Assembly: GCA_040954595.2 (NCBI GenBank)
Contig: CM082579.2
Location: 10,540,001 to 10,604,000, forward strand
Direction of reading: 5' to 3'
Source: Balanoglossus misakiensis
Lineage: Eukaryota > Hemichordata
Length of the DNA: 64,000 nucleotides
A program made the translations under genes and the position numbers. Each line of letters begins with the position of its first letter. The stretch's first letter is position 1. The notes beneath the pieces were generated by a model, which made no database searches, was not told the DNA's origin, and worked only from the letters and a program-made list of their open reading frames with translations. Shown in pieces: positions 1 through 12,628 of the stretch.

Positions 1-688
1 ACAATTTTTGTTTCCCTTTTGAGTGTTTGTTATTGAAAATAAGATTAAAATCAGCTGTAGAAGCGCCACCACGGGACAACAATTCTCGCTACCTTAATTA
101 GTTTTGACTCAAGAAAGAGTCAAACCACCTCTGTGGGTGAAAAGGTCGACAACTGTATTTCATAACTTTTCTGATTCTAAAGGTTCTGTCTTCGTTTGTT
201 GTTAGCACAGAAAAGTCGTTCAACGTTTTTACGTTATTTTTATGCTACAGTAACATAAAATAATTTTAGGTTCTGAACTACCCTTTACCTTTGTGTTAAA
301 CATGACAGAAATAAGACATCTTGTAATTCTGTCGACCTCGTGAGATTTAATTGAAAACCTATTTAAGGTAGTTACAGTTGTTGACGTTTGACTGACGGGA
401 AAACAACACGACTGACAGCTACAACATTGAACAAAGTCACTGAGCATTGCTACAAATGTTCATCTGACTGACACATTAGTTATGGTGGTTGTATGATAAT
501 TAAAATGGTTAGTTTTAATGTCTTGTTTTCAAATTGGATGAAATTTCCTCGTGAGGTTAGGGTTGCATTTACAGATATTCAGACGAGTCATAAAATACTA
601 CAGGGTATATAAATAATTAGGGTAACAAAATGTGGTTGTGGCTATGTATGGACGAGGGCTCCGTGCATGCATTGTATTGGTCGAACTG

Positions 689-718
689 TATACTTTTGTA
701 TACTTTTGTATACTTTTG
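689..718. repeat. three tandem copies of a 10-bp unit
   Basis: The unit TATACTTTTG is repeated three times without change, directly before the large ACAGT microsatellite. Confidence 0.8.
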
Positions 719-728
719 ATTGGTATTT

Positions 729-930
729 GTACAGTACAGTACAGTACAGTACAGTACAGTACAGTACAGTACAGTACAGTACAGTACAGTACAGTACAGT
801 ACAGTACAGTACAGTACAGAGTGGTGCGGTGCGGTGCGGTACGGTACGGTACGGTACGGTACAGTACAGTACAGTACAGTACAGTACAGTACAGTACAGT
901 ACAGTACAGTACAGTACAGTACAGTACAGT
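729..930. repeat. (ACAGT)n pentanucleotide microsatellite with a variant core
   Basis: By hand count there are 17 perfect ACAGT units (731-815), one ACAGA, then GTGGT, three GCGGT and four ACGGT units (to 860), and 14 more ACAGT units (861-930). The variant units sit in the middle with pure repeats on both sides. Because 5 and 3 share no factor, every frame reads the same pentapeptide cycle without stops, so the six-frame open frames here are not genes. Confidence 0.95.
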
Positions 931-2185
931 ACCCAATACGTTGGCCTTCTACCATACTGAATAAGCTGTTTCGGCTGTTGTTAGCTGCATGCTAAGTGTG
1001 TTCGCGAACTTTGATTTCATGGCGTGTGACCATTCCCTGCCACAAAGTGACGTATGACGGTGTATGGAATAGGTTATACACAAAATACGGCCGTGTACAA
1101 TACGTGAGGCTACCACGCACGGGGCCCTTTTTCATACATAGCCGTACCAAACTCACTATGTATAATATTGGGCCGCATTGATAGTCAATATATTTCCTTT
1201 TCCGTATAATCTCCCGACTCGTGCAGAATACTTGTACGCGCAGCCGTCGTATGGAAATTAGAAGATTTTCCGAGATAATTGATTTGTTCATCTTTTAAAG
1301 GATTGCAGCCTATACGGAGTCAGCGTGGACTTGTCGGTTAGTTAGGCGATGTATTAACTGTATTAAACAATTTATCCGAAGACGTTTAGCGGGCCAAAAC
1401 ACACAATTGAACGAATGTGTTCGAAGCCGTATCCATGATCGATAGCACCAATATGTATTATGTAGTACCGTTGCTGTATCAATACGATGATCGACTTTTT
1501 TTTACTGGAAAACACTACCGAAAACTTTCACACTCTCATTCTGGCAATAAAATTGCCCTGACGGTTTACCCAACGATTTTTTTGTGGTGGATCGGAGAAG
1601 TGAATTGCCAACGACGACAACAGTGCTTCTCCAGCTCCAGGCTTGGTCGGGTCGAACGATTTTTGTCCTCCCGAAGTTAATCACTGCATGGTGGGAATTT
1701 GGTGTTCAGAAGCCCCGCCAGTGCATTTTGGCCCTCTATACGTAAACTTGACAAATTAACGTCAGCTGCAGTGTGAAATCTGGTTGTTTAGAATACTGTA
1801 CCTTCGCTAGTTTGCCTATATGAACGTGTCTGATCATGCAACCTCTCTATTTTGCCGGTTCAAATCACCGATACAATTACATTCCATGTAGGGCCTATAT
1901 GTTAATCTGAATGTATAGTGTTCGCGACACGCCCTTGTTTGCATAAACGCCATTAAAACCGTGATGGTTAAATACAGTTATTTCATCGCGTGTCCTTTAG
2001 TCAACACCGACTCCTCTTTGGCTGAAACAATAATATTTACATGTAAATGGTAAACTCTGACAGATCAACGAGCTCGGCGTATCTCGATATAACAAGTCTC
2101 ATTGTTCACAGTCTGTAATATACAATGGATTGCTGCTTGCCTTCACTTTGAAACTCTGTTTTCCTTTACATAATGTATATGCCAG

Positions 2186-2571
2186 TTTTATCTGAAATAC
2201 TTGTCATTTTCTGTGCAGACAAACCTTCTTATATTCTCCATACAATGAAACGAGAACACCTTTAATGTAAACGAATGTATGATATTTAGCCTTCTCTGCA
2301 ATTCTTCTTTTCATGGACTGAAATAAGTTTTAAAGGGTTGTATGCGTAGGGCCTAATCATATTAGAGTTGTTTAGTTTTATTATCTGAAATACTTGTCAT
2401 TTTCTGTGCAGACAAACCTTCTTATATTCTCCATACAATGAAACGAGAACACCTTTAATGTAAACGAATGTATGATATTTAGCCTTCTCTGCAATTTTTC
2501 TTTTCTTGGACTGAAATAAGTTTTAAAGGGTTGTATGCGTAGGGCCTAATCATATTACAGTTGTTATTATA
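2186..2571. repeat. 193-bp direct tandem duplication
   Basis: Two adjacent copies, about 2186-2378 and 2379-2571, share the stretch that begins TTATCTGAAATACTTGTC and ends near GGGCCTAATCATATTA. Only a few substitutions separate them (for example ATTAGAG versus ATTACAG near the ends), so the duplication is young. I see no coding content. Confidence 0.9.
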
Positions 2572-3147
2572 ACTTACATGTATATTTAGCCATGTAGAAG
2601 CTAGAGAACTGGCTCAGGAGTTTACAGTGAACAAACTGAAACGCGTGCCTTTCAGACCACTGTTTCAATATAACTTTCTAATTAAAATGTATTCATCACT
2701 ACCTATCACAACACTTCATGTGTATTTTAACAGTAAAGCACACGGCAACGAGAGAATTTACAATACATTCTCCAACTCTAAACCTGGGACTACTATACCT
2801 GTAAGGTATATTCGTCTCAGTCTAATAACTAAAACTCCTCTTTTGGAATAAATGCACCAGATGTTGCCGTAAAAGGGATAGTGGTTTACGACGACTTTAT
2901 AATAGGACGAGGAAAAGTTGAAAGTATATTGGCGCAATCAAACATGAAAATGAATGAATGAACGAACGAACATATATTTACATATAGCTATAGGGCCTAG
3001 GCCTATGTAATAATTTTTCGTGAATTCGACCGAATCAGTCACTTCTTGTAATGTAATTTTTGGGGGTTAGGCCTAAACCATTGTTGTAAAATAATAATAA
3101 AACATTTTATCATTAAATGAAAATGCACATTTCACATATCTATCTTT

Positions 3148-3183
3148 CCTTGTGTGATATGGATATCCGTATATCACACAAGG
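3148..3183. repeat. 13-bp perfect hairpin
   Basis: CCTTGTGTGATAT at 3148-3160 is the exact reverse complement of 3171-3183, with a 10-base loop. It may be a very small foldback element. Its function is unknown. Confidence 0.7.
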
Positions 3184-3651
3184 CACAGAGTCGCATAAGG
3201 TCTCCAGTTCATATGCGATATGCTGTAGGTCGTCCTCGTGTACATATATGTATGTATATACAGGACGGCCCATAGCAAACAGAATCACACCATTATATCA
3301 TTATGTATTTAGGACATCTGTAATGTAAGTAAGTCATAAATATTACACATGCGCAGTTCAATCCCGCGCGTCACGCCACTATCACTAACAACACCCTCCC
3401 CAGTTCATATAATTTCAATCTGCAAGGCGCCGGCGGTGCGAGTATCGTAGTACAGGAAATCAGTTGCGGGTGTTTGTATCCCTTCTGATCGCGGTATATT
3501 CCTTGCGTATTTGATCTTGGTCTAGCTGGCTAACCCGCGCTTTAAATCACGCATCTGCACTGCACTGTTCATCAATGACATTGATTCTGTAAATCTACGT
3601 TGGATACTCATATATTAGTCATACACTCCTCGGCCGTTTCATGTGCACACA

Positions 3652-6600
3652 ATGACCGGTTGTGATGTCAAGCTGGGCATTTTCGGTGTCATCTCGTTAG
3701 GACTTGGACTCGCGCTTATCCCGGCCCTTGATGTCGTTACGCACTACCTCATTACCAAGGTAAGTTCCGTGAATGATCGGAGTTGACCTAGTTTCGGATC
3801 CAGAGTTCATGTCAGTGCTAGTGCAAGGTCACCACTTCCCGATACAAACAGTCAATATGGGGTGGCAGTCGTGGAGTGGAAGATGTGCCAACCATCCTCG
3901 TTGCCAAAACGTTGTGTCGGCCTTCGTCAGAGAAGTACACAACAAGTTAACTCAGAGAACAACTTTAATATTTCAGCAAAACTTGAAGCCTGGTCATCGC
4001 CAGGCATCATGGGGAAATACAGGCCATGCAAAGTAAACCATATGTATCACGAAATGTCCAAACACAACATTTACACATACATGTATAAGCTTTCAGGAAT
4101 AGGAGCAAGAAACTGTAGTTACAAAAATACTGAAAACATAGTGAAAATTTACAGCTATTGGAGTATGAGCAATTTTAATTAGTATTCTCATTTGCATATT
4201 TGAATAATTCTTCCATTCAGGAACTAACGCTTTCACCGACTTCATTTGTGTACGACACGTGGGCCAATGCTGGGAATAGTAGTGCACACATATATCTACA
4301 AGTATGGGTCTGGGATTTACAAAATGAACATGAAGTACTTAATGGAGCTAAACCCTATCTTATAGAAAAGGGACCGTACAGTTATAGGTAAGATCATGTA
4401 AGAGTTTACCACATTTCAAATGTATTGATTATTACCATTAGTGTTTTTTTATTAGTAGGTAACATGCTTATGAAACCTAAACATGTAGTTGAAAAGCTAT
4501 GATAGCAATCCAACAAAGCACAGCATTTGACAAAGTTATGTGTACAGCCTCCCTGATTCGTCAATCTACTGGTATACTAAATAACTGTGACATGTGAAAC
4601 TCGAACCCTTTGGCCACCAGGTCTTTCTATACAGGTCTAACACTTGACTTCTATAGAAAACAATGGAATTGGATAAAACCATGGTTTTGAAAGTGTTAAA
4701 AATCTGTAAGTTTGAAATACAGCATGTCACATATTTTACCTGAAATACATTGTATGACTTAAGAACTGTCTCAGGTTGTCACATGAGCTCAACAAATGAA
4801 ATTAATTGGTTTAGGGGGAGGGGGCGTTTAAGGTCAATTTGTTTAGTGGACTTATTGACAAAGTGACAACAATTGTCCTTTATGATTTTGTTAAAGCAAA
4901 TACTAGTACAAAAGATTGAAAGAAACCACCCATATTCTGCCACTCACTCTGGTAGTTCCCTGTTAATTATTTGATTTGTTTGTTTTTAATACTCTGATTT
5001 TCTAACTGTGCATGTAATCAGAGGCAAACATTACTCAATATAATCTAATTGTAATTTATTTTGGATTTTTCACAATTTTGAACTTTCACTTAGAGGAGGG
5101 GGAGGGGGTCTAGATCCAAACAAATAAACTTTGTTGAGCTTATTTAACAATCTGAGACAGTCCCTTACCTGAAATGTCTTTGTTTTCGTACATTGCTAGT
5201 TTTTTTTTTCTTTCAGGCAGTCTCAGGTGAAACACAATATCACATTCAATGATAACAAAACTGTATCTTATATACCAGTGTCTGAGTATATATTTCTACC
5301 CGAGATGTCAGTGGGGCCAGAGACTGATACATATACTGCACTCAATGCGCCGCTTGTGGTAAGATAACAATGGAATTACCATTATTATGTCCACCAAAAC
5401 TGTCACAATCACAACTATCATTATAACCAATATCACTGCATTCTTACAACCCTCACCACCACCATCATCATCATCATTATCATCATCATCACTATTACTA
5501 TATTACCACTAGTATAATTGTTCATCAACAACCACTACGCATATCTCATTACTAATAACTGGACGACAGTATTTGTAATCATATAAATATTATGTTTTAT
5601 GGAATAATTTAACAAGGATTTTTGAAGTTGTACAGAAAACAATTGAATTGATTCGTTTGAAATGTAAATCTTTACGTTTTATTAAGACAAAGGAAATGAT
5701 TTACACATTATCAAGTGATTGTGGTATCTCTCTGTTCCATAACCTGTAGTCAATCCTGTCACATTCTTTTGCAGATAATTGCAAATTTCTTACGTACTAT
5801 GCCGTCATTAGTTCAGGAATTTGGTGACATCATTGCCGAACTGACCAAGGACACAGACCCTTTCATAACCTTAAGTATCCGTGATATTATCTGGGGATAC
5901 AATGATCCGATATTTCAACTGATATACGAGCTGACGGGAACAGCACTAGTGCCAGGACCTCAATTTGGAATCATGACAGACGTAAGAAACCAAATGCATA
6001 TTTTTCGTGGAAAACATTTTTGGGGAGTGGGAGTAAATCATGCAAGTTAAAAAGAGCCTTATTGTATTAGGGTTTGTAGATACACTCCTGGAAACCCGTT
6101 GACTTGTAAACAACAACTTGAATCTCCTGGAAAATTCAAAATTTCTCCTGGAAACTCCTGGAATTTGAAATTGCTCTTGGTGTATGAACCATGTGTACAC
6201 TCACTGTTCCAGAACTGCCCTTGTGTGCACGTTAACGCATTGTGTAGTTTTTTTATAACGTACTGCAATTTTATGTAACAGCAAATCTAGGTTAAACATG
6301 TGTTCTTATTGGGTTTGCGTTCTTTTAATTGATTCTTCAAATTAATTATTCACTCTCCAAGACCGGAGAAGGCGGGATTCAGACGAAGCACATTATTATA
6401 ATGATTCTACTGCAATTGAAACTCCTTATAAGGATGACCTATTGTTAGTCTTGGTCCACACCAAATAGACATTGTTCACATTGTGCTTTTCGTAAAAGAT
6501 GTTCAACAAGTAAACTTTTTCTTTGTTGTTTTTGGAATCATTCAGAAAAATAACACTGCTTATCAATCGTATACAGTCTTCACTGGTGAAGATGACATCA

Positions 6601-9600
6601 CAAAATTAAACATTATAGACAGGTGGAATGGAGTGTCAGAGCTTCCTTATTGGACAACTCGCTATGCAAATATGATCAATGGAACAGGTCAGCATACATG
6701 TAGTACTTTTTCACATTAAATGTTTACATCAGTGGAACGTCATCAGTGCTTGTTTGTCTCAAAAGGTCCTTAAAGCGCGTACCTCGTCTCACACGCATGT
6801 TCCAACTGTAGCCGCTGGTTACAGACGTTTAGTGAACAGTCAATCCCATAAGGCAGTGCTCTGTCCTAACAACAGAGAAGATGGCCGCGACCATACTCTG
6901 TGTCAGAGATCGTGAAAAGACACCAGCTTGGGTGAAAAGGAGGGACAAAACCAGAATCTACTTATACGGTGCGCATGAAATATGGAAGGAAGCGAAGGCA
7001 GTCTACTATTTGAATGCATTGAACGGAAAATTAGCTGGGAAGTTACGCGCATGCGCGTGAGACGATATATTGCCTTTAAATCAAAAAGTGTTCCTGAGGT
7101 CTGTCTGTCTGCTTGTATGTATGTCATGGACATCACAAGAATTGCCAAACGGCATGTTTACTAATCATTCTGTTCGTTTCTTCACAATCCCTTTCATTCA
7201 TTATTACTGTACTTGTAAGTAAGCATTAAACTCTCAGCTTTTTTCTGTCATAGATGCATCATTAAATCCACCGTTTGCACACCCAGACCATCCCCACTAT
7301 GTTTTTGCATCTACTACTTGTAGGTATGTTGGAATCCAAGTTTGAAATATTTTCCTTCCTTAGACAGAATGTTATGCAGAATTGATTTTATGGCAATCAA
7401 TGCATGTGTGATGTATAGTCAATACTGTCTCACGTGCAAAATAGTAATGTCAATGACTGAAATCTCCTGTTTAATATTTTGATTCGCAGAAGGAATGCCA
7501 TTTAAAGGATGAGAGAAACTACCTTGCCTGTGATAATTGTCACATGAAATAATGGCATTTTAATAAAAAAATTATGAATAAATATTACATATAAAGCATG
7601 CTGTTGAATCTGTCAGCAAATTAGGGCATCTCACAACTATTCGATAGTGCAATATAAACTGATAATCCAAGTGTTTTTCACCAGTTTTGGTGATCTGCAT
7701 GAATCATTCACAAATCTAGTGACACTTATTTTTTGTCTGTCATTTGTGGGTTTACAGGTCTCTAAATGCTGAGTTTCAAAAGCCAGTCCATATAAAAGGC
7801 GTCCTCGCCAATAAATTCCATATGTCGGAGCGAGCATTAGCCAATGCATCAGTAGAACCCGACAACATTGGATTTTGCACACCAGACGCCCACCACTGTC
7901 TTCCCAGTGGCCTGTTGAATATTAGTAAATGTCAGCATGGTAAGTGATATACAGTATGCATTTGGTTTAATTTTCAGTGTTAACTATTTGAGAATTGTTT
8001 TTTGTGAATGTTCCACTTACAAGTATACGGTCACCCCAATTTATAAATGCCCATATATGGCTAAAATGGCGTATCTGAGTGTGCCAAATAACAAGTGGTG
8101 GCGCTCTTTTTTTTTCGCGTGTGCCACCCACTGAAAATCTGTGATTGGCTTGATCTCAATTTGCCATGGTAACCTTAGTTAAATTTGCATAGGTGACCGT
8201 ATACCTTTAATTACATCCTCCTTTTGAGCCAACAAATCTGTAGCTTGGGATGTTGGTCTTGATATCCTAAAGAGACAATAATACATCTGTATTAATTGTA
8301 CCAGATCATTAAGAACTCGGCTTGTAATACTTCAAAGGAAAAGTTTTCTCACATTTGACAATTTTTGCATGCAGGGATGCCGGCATCACTGTCATTCCCA
8401 CATTTCCTGTACGCCGATCCCAGAGTAGTCCTTCCAGGAATGAATCCCAACAAAGATGAACATGAAACCTTCATCACTATTCATCAGGTAAGTTGTAATG
8501 CACCCCCAACAGCAGCTGACAGTACACTTTGCTAATGTGGAAATGATTTCAAAACTTGTGGTTGTGGCTTTTCTGGGGGGTGGGGGGGGGGGTCTTCAGC
8601 AAATCCCTTTTTTCTTTCTTTCTTTACTTCCCTGAGCAGTGTAGACACACAAGCAAATACACGACAATGTGTGCGTGTGCATTCTTGGTCAAGCCGTATT
8701 CAGAAAATGTACTGTGATTTACGAAAGGATTTCCGTGAATTTTTTATGCAATGTCTTGATGTGTGGTACACGGACAGGAACTACAATGTGCCAGATGAAA
8801 GTCACAAAGTCAAAATTAGTGTGCCCACTGTGAATGTAATGTATTTTGTTGTCACGTGATTACAAAAAGCTCACATACACCAAGGAACTGGGATAAGATT
8901 AAGATACTTAGTGTCACGCTTGCTTTTAGCTTGTGCGAGGCAAAATAGAATTCAAATCCAGATGCTTGGTGTGTGTGAGATTGCTAGTGTATGGAAGTCA
9001 ATCGAAGTGTGGCATAGACAATAAAAATAAATGATACATGTATATCATTTTGCCAATTTCACATTCCATATGTGTCTAGAAATAATTTGCAATCAGTAGT
9101 TGTAGAAAAAAATGTACAAAAAATTAGATAATTTAATGATAAGTTCTGAATTGTGTTGTTCCATTAATGCAATCACACACGATTGCAGAGAATGTCTTAC
9201 TTTGAAAGTACTTTGGGAACATGAACAACACATTGTAAATTGATTTTGTCAACAATTCTGAACCAACAAGAATGTTTCCTCCATTGTATGTAGCTGACTG
9301 GTATTACTATGCAAGTAGCAAAACGCATACAGATTAATATGCAGATGAAGCCGGACAAGTATTTCAAGTGAGTGATTGTGATATCATGTGATGATATGTA
9401 AATTGTTCACTTCATTCATTCCTCTGGTTCAAACTGTCTTTCTATGTTGCAAGACTTCGAGGCTATGTGTCCTGTCCTGTCTTGGGTTGCATGCACGGAT
9501 CCCAGATATTAAAATCTTCCATTCACCAGGTCATCATTGTATTAAAACCAGATATACTTTGAACTGTTACTTTTCATTTCAAATTAGTGTTAAATTACAA

Positions 9601-11198
9601 ACAAACCATAAGAACACTATTTTAATGGCAAACAAATATCTAAAATTATTTTTTACAGACAGCTGTCTTCAGTAGCAGAAGTATTTTATCCAATGATTTG
9701 GCTGAATGAGGTCAGTATCTATCATTATGACCTGCCTCAGACATGAAAACTATAAACGGTGTCAAAATCTTCCATATCATGTCAAATAATAAAATTTGTA
9801 TCAATATTTAAACTTATTTCTTCAAACTTTGAGACAGGTTATTCCTATTTGATAGAATTTTGTGCTACCCCATTGAACCAATTAGCAAGATTGAGTTTAA
9901 AAGCCCCTGCAAAAGCTGCCAATTGTGAAATTGTTATCATAATTTTACTTCAAACTCAAGGGGTTCTCTAGTGAATTTTTTTTATTCTGCATAGTGCATT
10001 GATTTTTAATTTGCATTGTAAATTGCCAACCTTCACAACTTAAGTTTTGACATTGCATTGGAGTATAGCATAACCATTATAGTCGGCTGCAAATATGGGT
10101 TGACCCCCCAAAACTTGCAATAAAAGGTGTCTCAACGTTTTCCTATAGAATCGAATGTGCTTATTATTAACATACTCAAAGTCTACCAAAATCGGATGAC
10201 CAGAAACACATCATTTTCAACGCTTGTTTGGATTAGAGGTTTAGTATGTTATTAAGCACATTCGATACTATAGAAAACCATTGAGAAACCTTTTGTAGCA
10301 ATGAATATCACTGATTTAGAATAAAGAATACTTGTAGTTATGGCCATTTTAAGTATGCGGCAGCCATCTTGGACGCCATCTTGAAAATGGCGTATATGTA
10401 TTTCCGTGTAATCCTCAAATGGGACCACAGTGTCCTTGACGCTATGTTTGTTTTTTCCTCAACAGAGTTTTGTCCTTTCAAATGATGAAGCAAATAAATT
10501 TCTATCTTCAGTACAAACACCGTTGAAATTATTTCAAGCACTGCAGTTTACATTAATTGCAATTGGTGTGTTGTCTATACTTGTTGCTATCTTCTTGTAT
10601 GTAAGAAGATGGGTCAAAACAGGGCAAGAGGTAAGGACAATTTTTTTTTTTCATTCTTTCTTATAGAAATGTAGACTTGTTCACTTTTCACTGATATTGA
10701 TTGCCCATGATATGATTTATCAGTTTGTTAAATTATTATTACTATTGTAAATAAAAATTGTTTAAAATGCGCTACACATACGTTTCAGCGCACTGTACAT
10801 AGCTAAAAGAGTAGATTAAAAAGTACTAGGCTGGATAAAATAATTAAAAGAAAGAAAAAAAAAAGAACACGAACACATGAATAACGTTCATAAACTGACT
10901 GCTGGTATAGCTACTTTGATAGATAAGAATGCACTGTCAATCTACGCCTGTTCACACTGACTGTTTTTTTTCTAAACTTTTGATGAATATTACACCTCAC
11001 ACTTCCAAATCTGCTCATGGAATCTGTTTCGTTTCATATTATACATCCATCTTTTGGCTGACGACAAATTTTCAACTTGTCTTCATTCACTGCCATAATA
11101 ATCAATCTACATGTAATTTCTTCTCTCAACAGAAAAACTTGAAAGTACAGGCTGAAGAAACAACTCAAGTAAATGAGAGTACTGCCTTAATTAACTAA
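3652..11198 (+). CDS. SCARB2: LIMP-2/SCARB2-like CD36-family receptor, tandem copy 1
   Basis: This is a CD36-family class B scavenger receptor of 495 residues. It is most like LIMP-2, a lysosomal membrane protein that in vertebrates binds glucocerebrosidase. Coding exons are 3652-3759, 4221-4387, 5217-5358, 5775-5981, 6546-6687, 7254-7323, 7758-7939, 8375-8487, 9294-9367, 9659-9710, 10466-10630 and 11133-11198; all junctions are GT-AG and keep one frame. The topology is a hairpin: membrane segment at about 8-27, a large luminal loop, and a second membrane segment at about 445-465. Four luminal cysteines (C278, C319, C326, C337), including the CTPDxHHCLPSG motif, fit the LIMP-2 pattern better than the six of CD36. 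The tail ends ESTALIN, an acidic dileucine signal (ExxxLI, 489-494) of the lysosomal sorting type. The start ATG is the only in-frame one before the first membrane segment. Orthology to SCARB2 rather than to another family member is inferred. Confidence 0.92.
4747..5164. mobile_element. probable MITE in intron 2 of receptor copy 1
   Basis: An 11-bp direct repeat, TTACCTGAAAT, flanks the segment at 4736-4746 and 5165-5175. Inside, imperfect inverted arms share AACTGTCTCAGG on the left and its complement near 5150, then GAGCTCAACAAA and a G-rich run. This looks like a non-autonomous DNA transposon with a long target duplication. The right end lies just before the polypyrimidine tract of exon 3. 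Confidence 0.55.
5458..5495. repeat. ATC/ACC trinucleotide repeat in intron 3 of copy 1
   Basis: A simple trinucleotide tract lies about 100 bases after exon 3. Copy 2 has a purer ATC tract in the matching intron (14638-14668), which suggests it predates the duplication. Confidence 0.8.
6768..7085. mobile_element. probable MITE in intron 5 of receptor copy 1
   Basis: Inverted arms lie at both ends. The left has CCTTAAAG followed by CTCGTCTCACACGCATG; the right has the complement, CATGCGCGTGAGACGA then CCTTTAAA. The arms match over roughly 30 bases with several mismatches. Ends are approximate and I cannot fix a target duplication. Confidence 0.45.
8021..8207. mobile_element. foldback element in intron 7 of receptor copy 1
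   Basis: The left end AAGTATACGGTCACC pairs with the right end GGTGACCGTATACCTT. A second inner palindrome, AGTGGTGGC and GCCACCCACT, surrounds a T-rich loop. This is a typical nested-palindrome MITE. No target duplication is certain. Confidence 0.6.
10079..10302. mobile_element. foldback element in intron 10 of copy 1 (family shared with 63014-63134)
   Basis: The left arm, about 10116-10188, is complementary to the right arm, about 10234-10302. Both contain the motif CACATTCGATNCTATAG or its complement. The left outer part (TATAGTCGGCTGCAAATATG and a C-run) reappears in reverse orientation at the right edge of the window, so this is an interspersed family and not a chance palindrome. Confidence 0.65.
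10353..10392. promoter_or_regulatory. cluster of YY1-like GCCATCTTG motifs
   Basis: Two GCCATCTTG cores and an opposing AAAATGGCG core lie within 40 bases in intron 10 of copy 1. GCCAT with a following T-rich stretch is the known YY1 core. Whether it binds anything here is untested, and it could be part of the adjoining foldback element. Confidence 0.3.
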
Positions 11199-11316
11199 AT
11201 GTGAACATTTATCCATGAAATTGCTTTTCCAAATTTTTGTTGTTTTTTTATCTGAGGGAAAGTAATGTGTCCTGTGTGTTGAAGAAAAATTTCTGTATGC
11301 AAGTGTTTTTCTTATA

Positions 11317-11322
11317 AATAAA
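11317..11322 (+). terminator. polyadenylation signal of receptor copy 1
   Basis: AATAAA lies about 120 bases after the stop codon. A second AATAAA at 11372-11377 could serve instead. Confidence 0.6.
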
Positions 11323-11395
11323 TGTCCACGATATATTGTATGATGATGATTGTTATACAAAAGGACCTAAAAATAAATACATGTAACAGGTTAAA

Positions 11396-11481
11396 GCCTC
11401 AGTAGCTGCCAGTTATAGCATATTTCTTCTTATCCTAAATCGAAATTGGAAATAATGCAAAAATTGGCAGCTATTGGGGTT
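11396..11481. mobile_element. TTAA-flanked MITE
   Basis: TTAA occurs directly at both ends (11392-11395 and 11482-11485). The inner ends are complementary: CTCAGTAGCTGCCA on the left and TGGCAGCTATTGGGG on the right. TTAA duplications are typical of the piggyBac and Kolobok superfamilies. The end sequence resembles that of the element in PGAP2 intron 4. Confidence 0.55.
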
Positions 11482-11773
11482 TAATGGTTCATTTTTAAAC
11501 TGAAATTTATGCAGTATGGAATCTGTAGAATGTACAACATGGAAAAGACAAGTATATTATGCTAATGCAAACAAAATGAGGAAAAGCTGTCAGAATATTT
11601 TTTATTATTAAAAAAAACAACCTTAATTCTTGTTTATACTGCACCAACTGCATGTACTTTAAGTTTTAAAGAGACTGACTCCTTGTCACATTTTATAGCT
11701 ACCTTTTCAGGCTGACTTTCGATTGCTTGTTTTACTGATACCAGGTTCACACGCGAAAAAATTTGAGACACTT

Positions 11774-11806
11774 TTTGCCTATGGTAAGCACACAGCATTA
11801 ATCCTT
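11774..11806. repeat. short interspersed repeat (also at 33185-33218)
   Basis: TTTGCCTATGGTAAGCACAC followed by AGCATTAATCCTT recurs with few changes in MTMR2 intron 11, where it runs straight into another repeat family. Confidence 0.6.
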
Positions 11807-12628
11807 CGAGTCGCGTTGTGTCCACACACAGAATTTAGGTATATATAGACGCTGAGGCTCAGTCCCATAGACAATGGGTTGCGGAGAGGTGTTAATCCTT
11901 ATACACCAGCTCAGGTTTGACCGGCAAAGCCGTCTCAAATCTAAGCTGTTTCAGGACCACTTGCACCGTCCAGACACGTTTTTTTAAAGACGGTATCTGA
12001 TCTGAGATGCTTCAAAACCGTCTTAATGGTGTGTGTGTGACCCCCATAATATGATTTTATTACTGTGTTTTTTATAGTCACCTTTGTTTCCCTTGACTCT
12101 TTAACATGTGGGTATTGTTATGTATTTCATAGTTGTTTGTTCATATGTCCTCTGTGTGTTTTGGATATTTTTTTTTATTCTATCAGCATTTCATCCCAGT
12201 CTATATAACTGAGGGACCTACCCAGTGTAATTATTTAATTAAAGAAAGAACATCTGTTCAGTAATATTGTGATCAAGTTCACTTGAATTATAAAGACTTT
12301 GAATGTTCAATGTCCTTTCGTTGATTAACCTGATGTAAGCATATGGCATGTTGCCATCGAATAAAATGTAATTTTTATACTCGACGCAACACAATATGTG
12401 TTCAAGAATTTGAATGGTCTATGCTTTGATTTTGATATTCATTTTAGATAATTTTATACTTATGTCCTATGTTATTATTTGGTGTTAATATTAAACCGCA
12501 GTGAGTTGCCACTCTTTGCACTATTTTCATGGGTATACGTTATCATCAAGCCTTGATTATAACTACAAGTAAATGTGAACGTTCTCCCATTCAGTCAACC
12601 TCCTATTGCTGGAGAGCATACTACTATC

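Larger units (their letters stand above)
1..3651. other. non-coding region left of the receptor array
   Basis: I find no exon with convincing splice signals or protein similarity here. The region holds the pentanucleotide microsatellite at 729-930, a 193-bp tandem duplication at 2186-2571 and a small hairpin at 3148-3183, each listed separately. The open frames over the microsatellite are artefacts of the repeat. The last 250 bases (about 3400-3651) are richer in CpG than the rest and presumably hold the promoter and 5' UTR of the first receptor gene, but I see no clear TATA box or initiator. Confidence 0.6.

Noticed and set aside
598-995. Six overlapping open frames across the ACAGT microsatellite
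   Set aside because: A 5-bp repeat without stops is open in all frames and gives the same pentapeptide cycle. No start, splice or homology evidence.
1855-1870. GGTTCAAATC resembling a tRNA T-loop
   Set aside because: No matching acceptor, D or anticodon stems around it.
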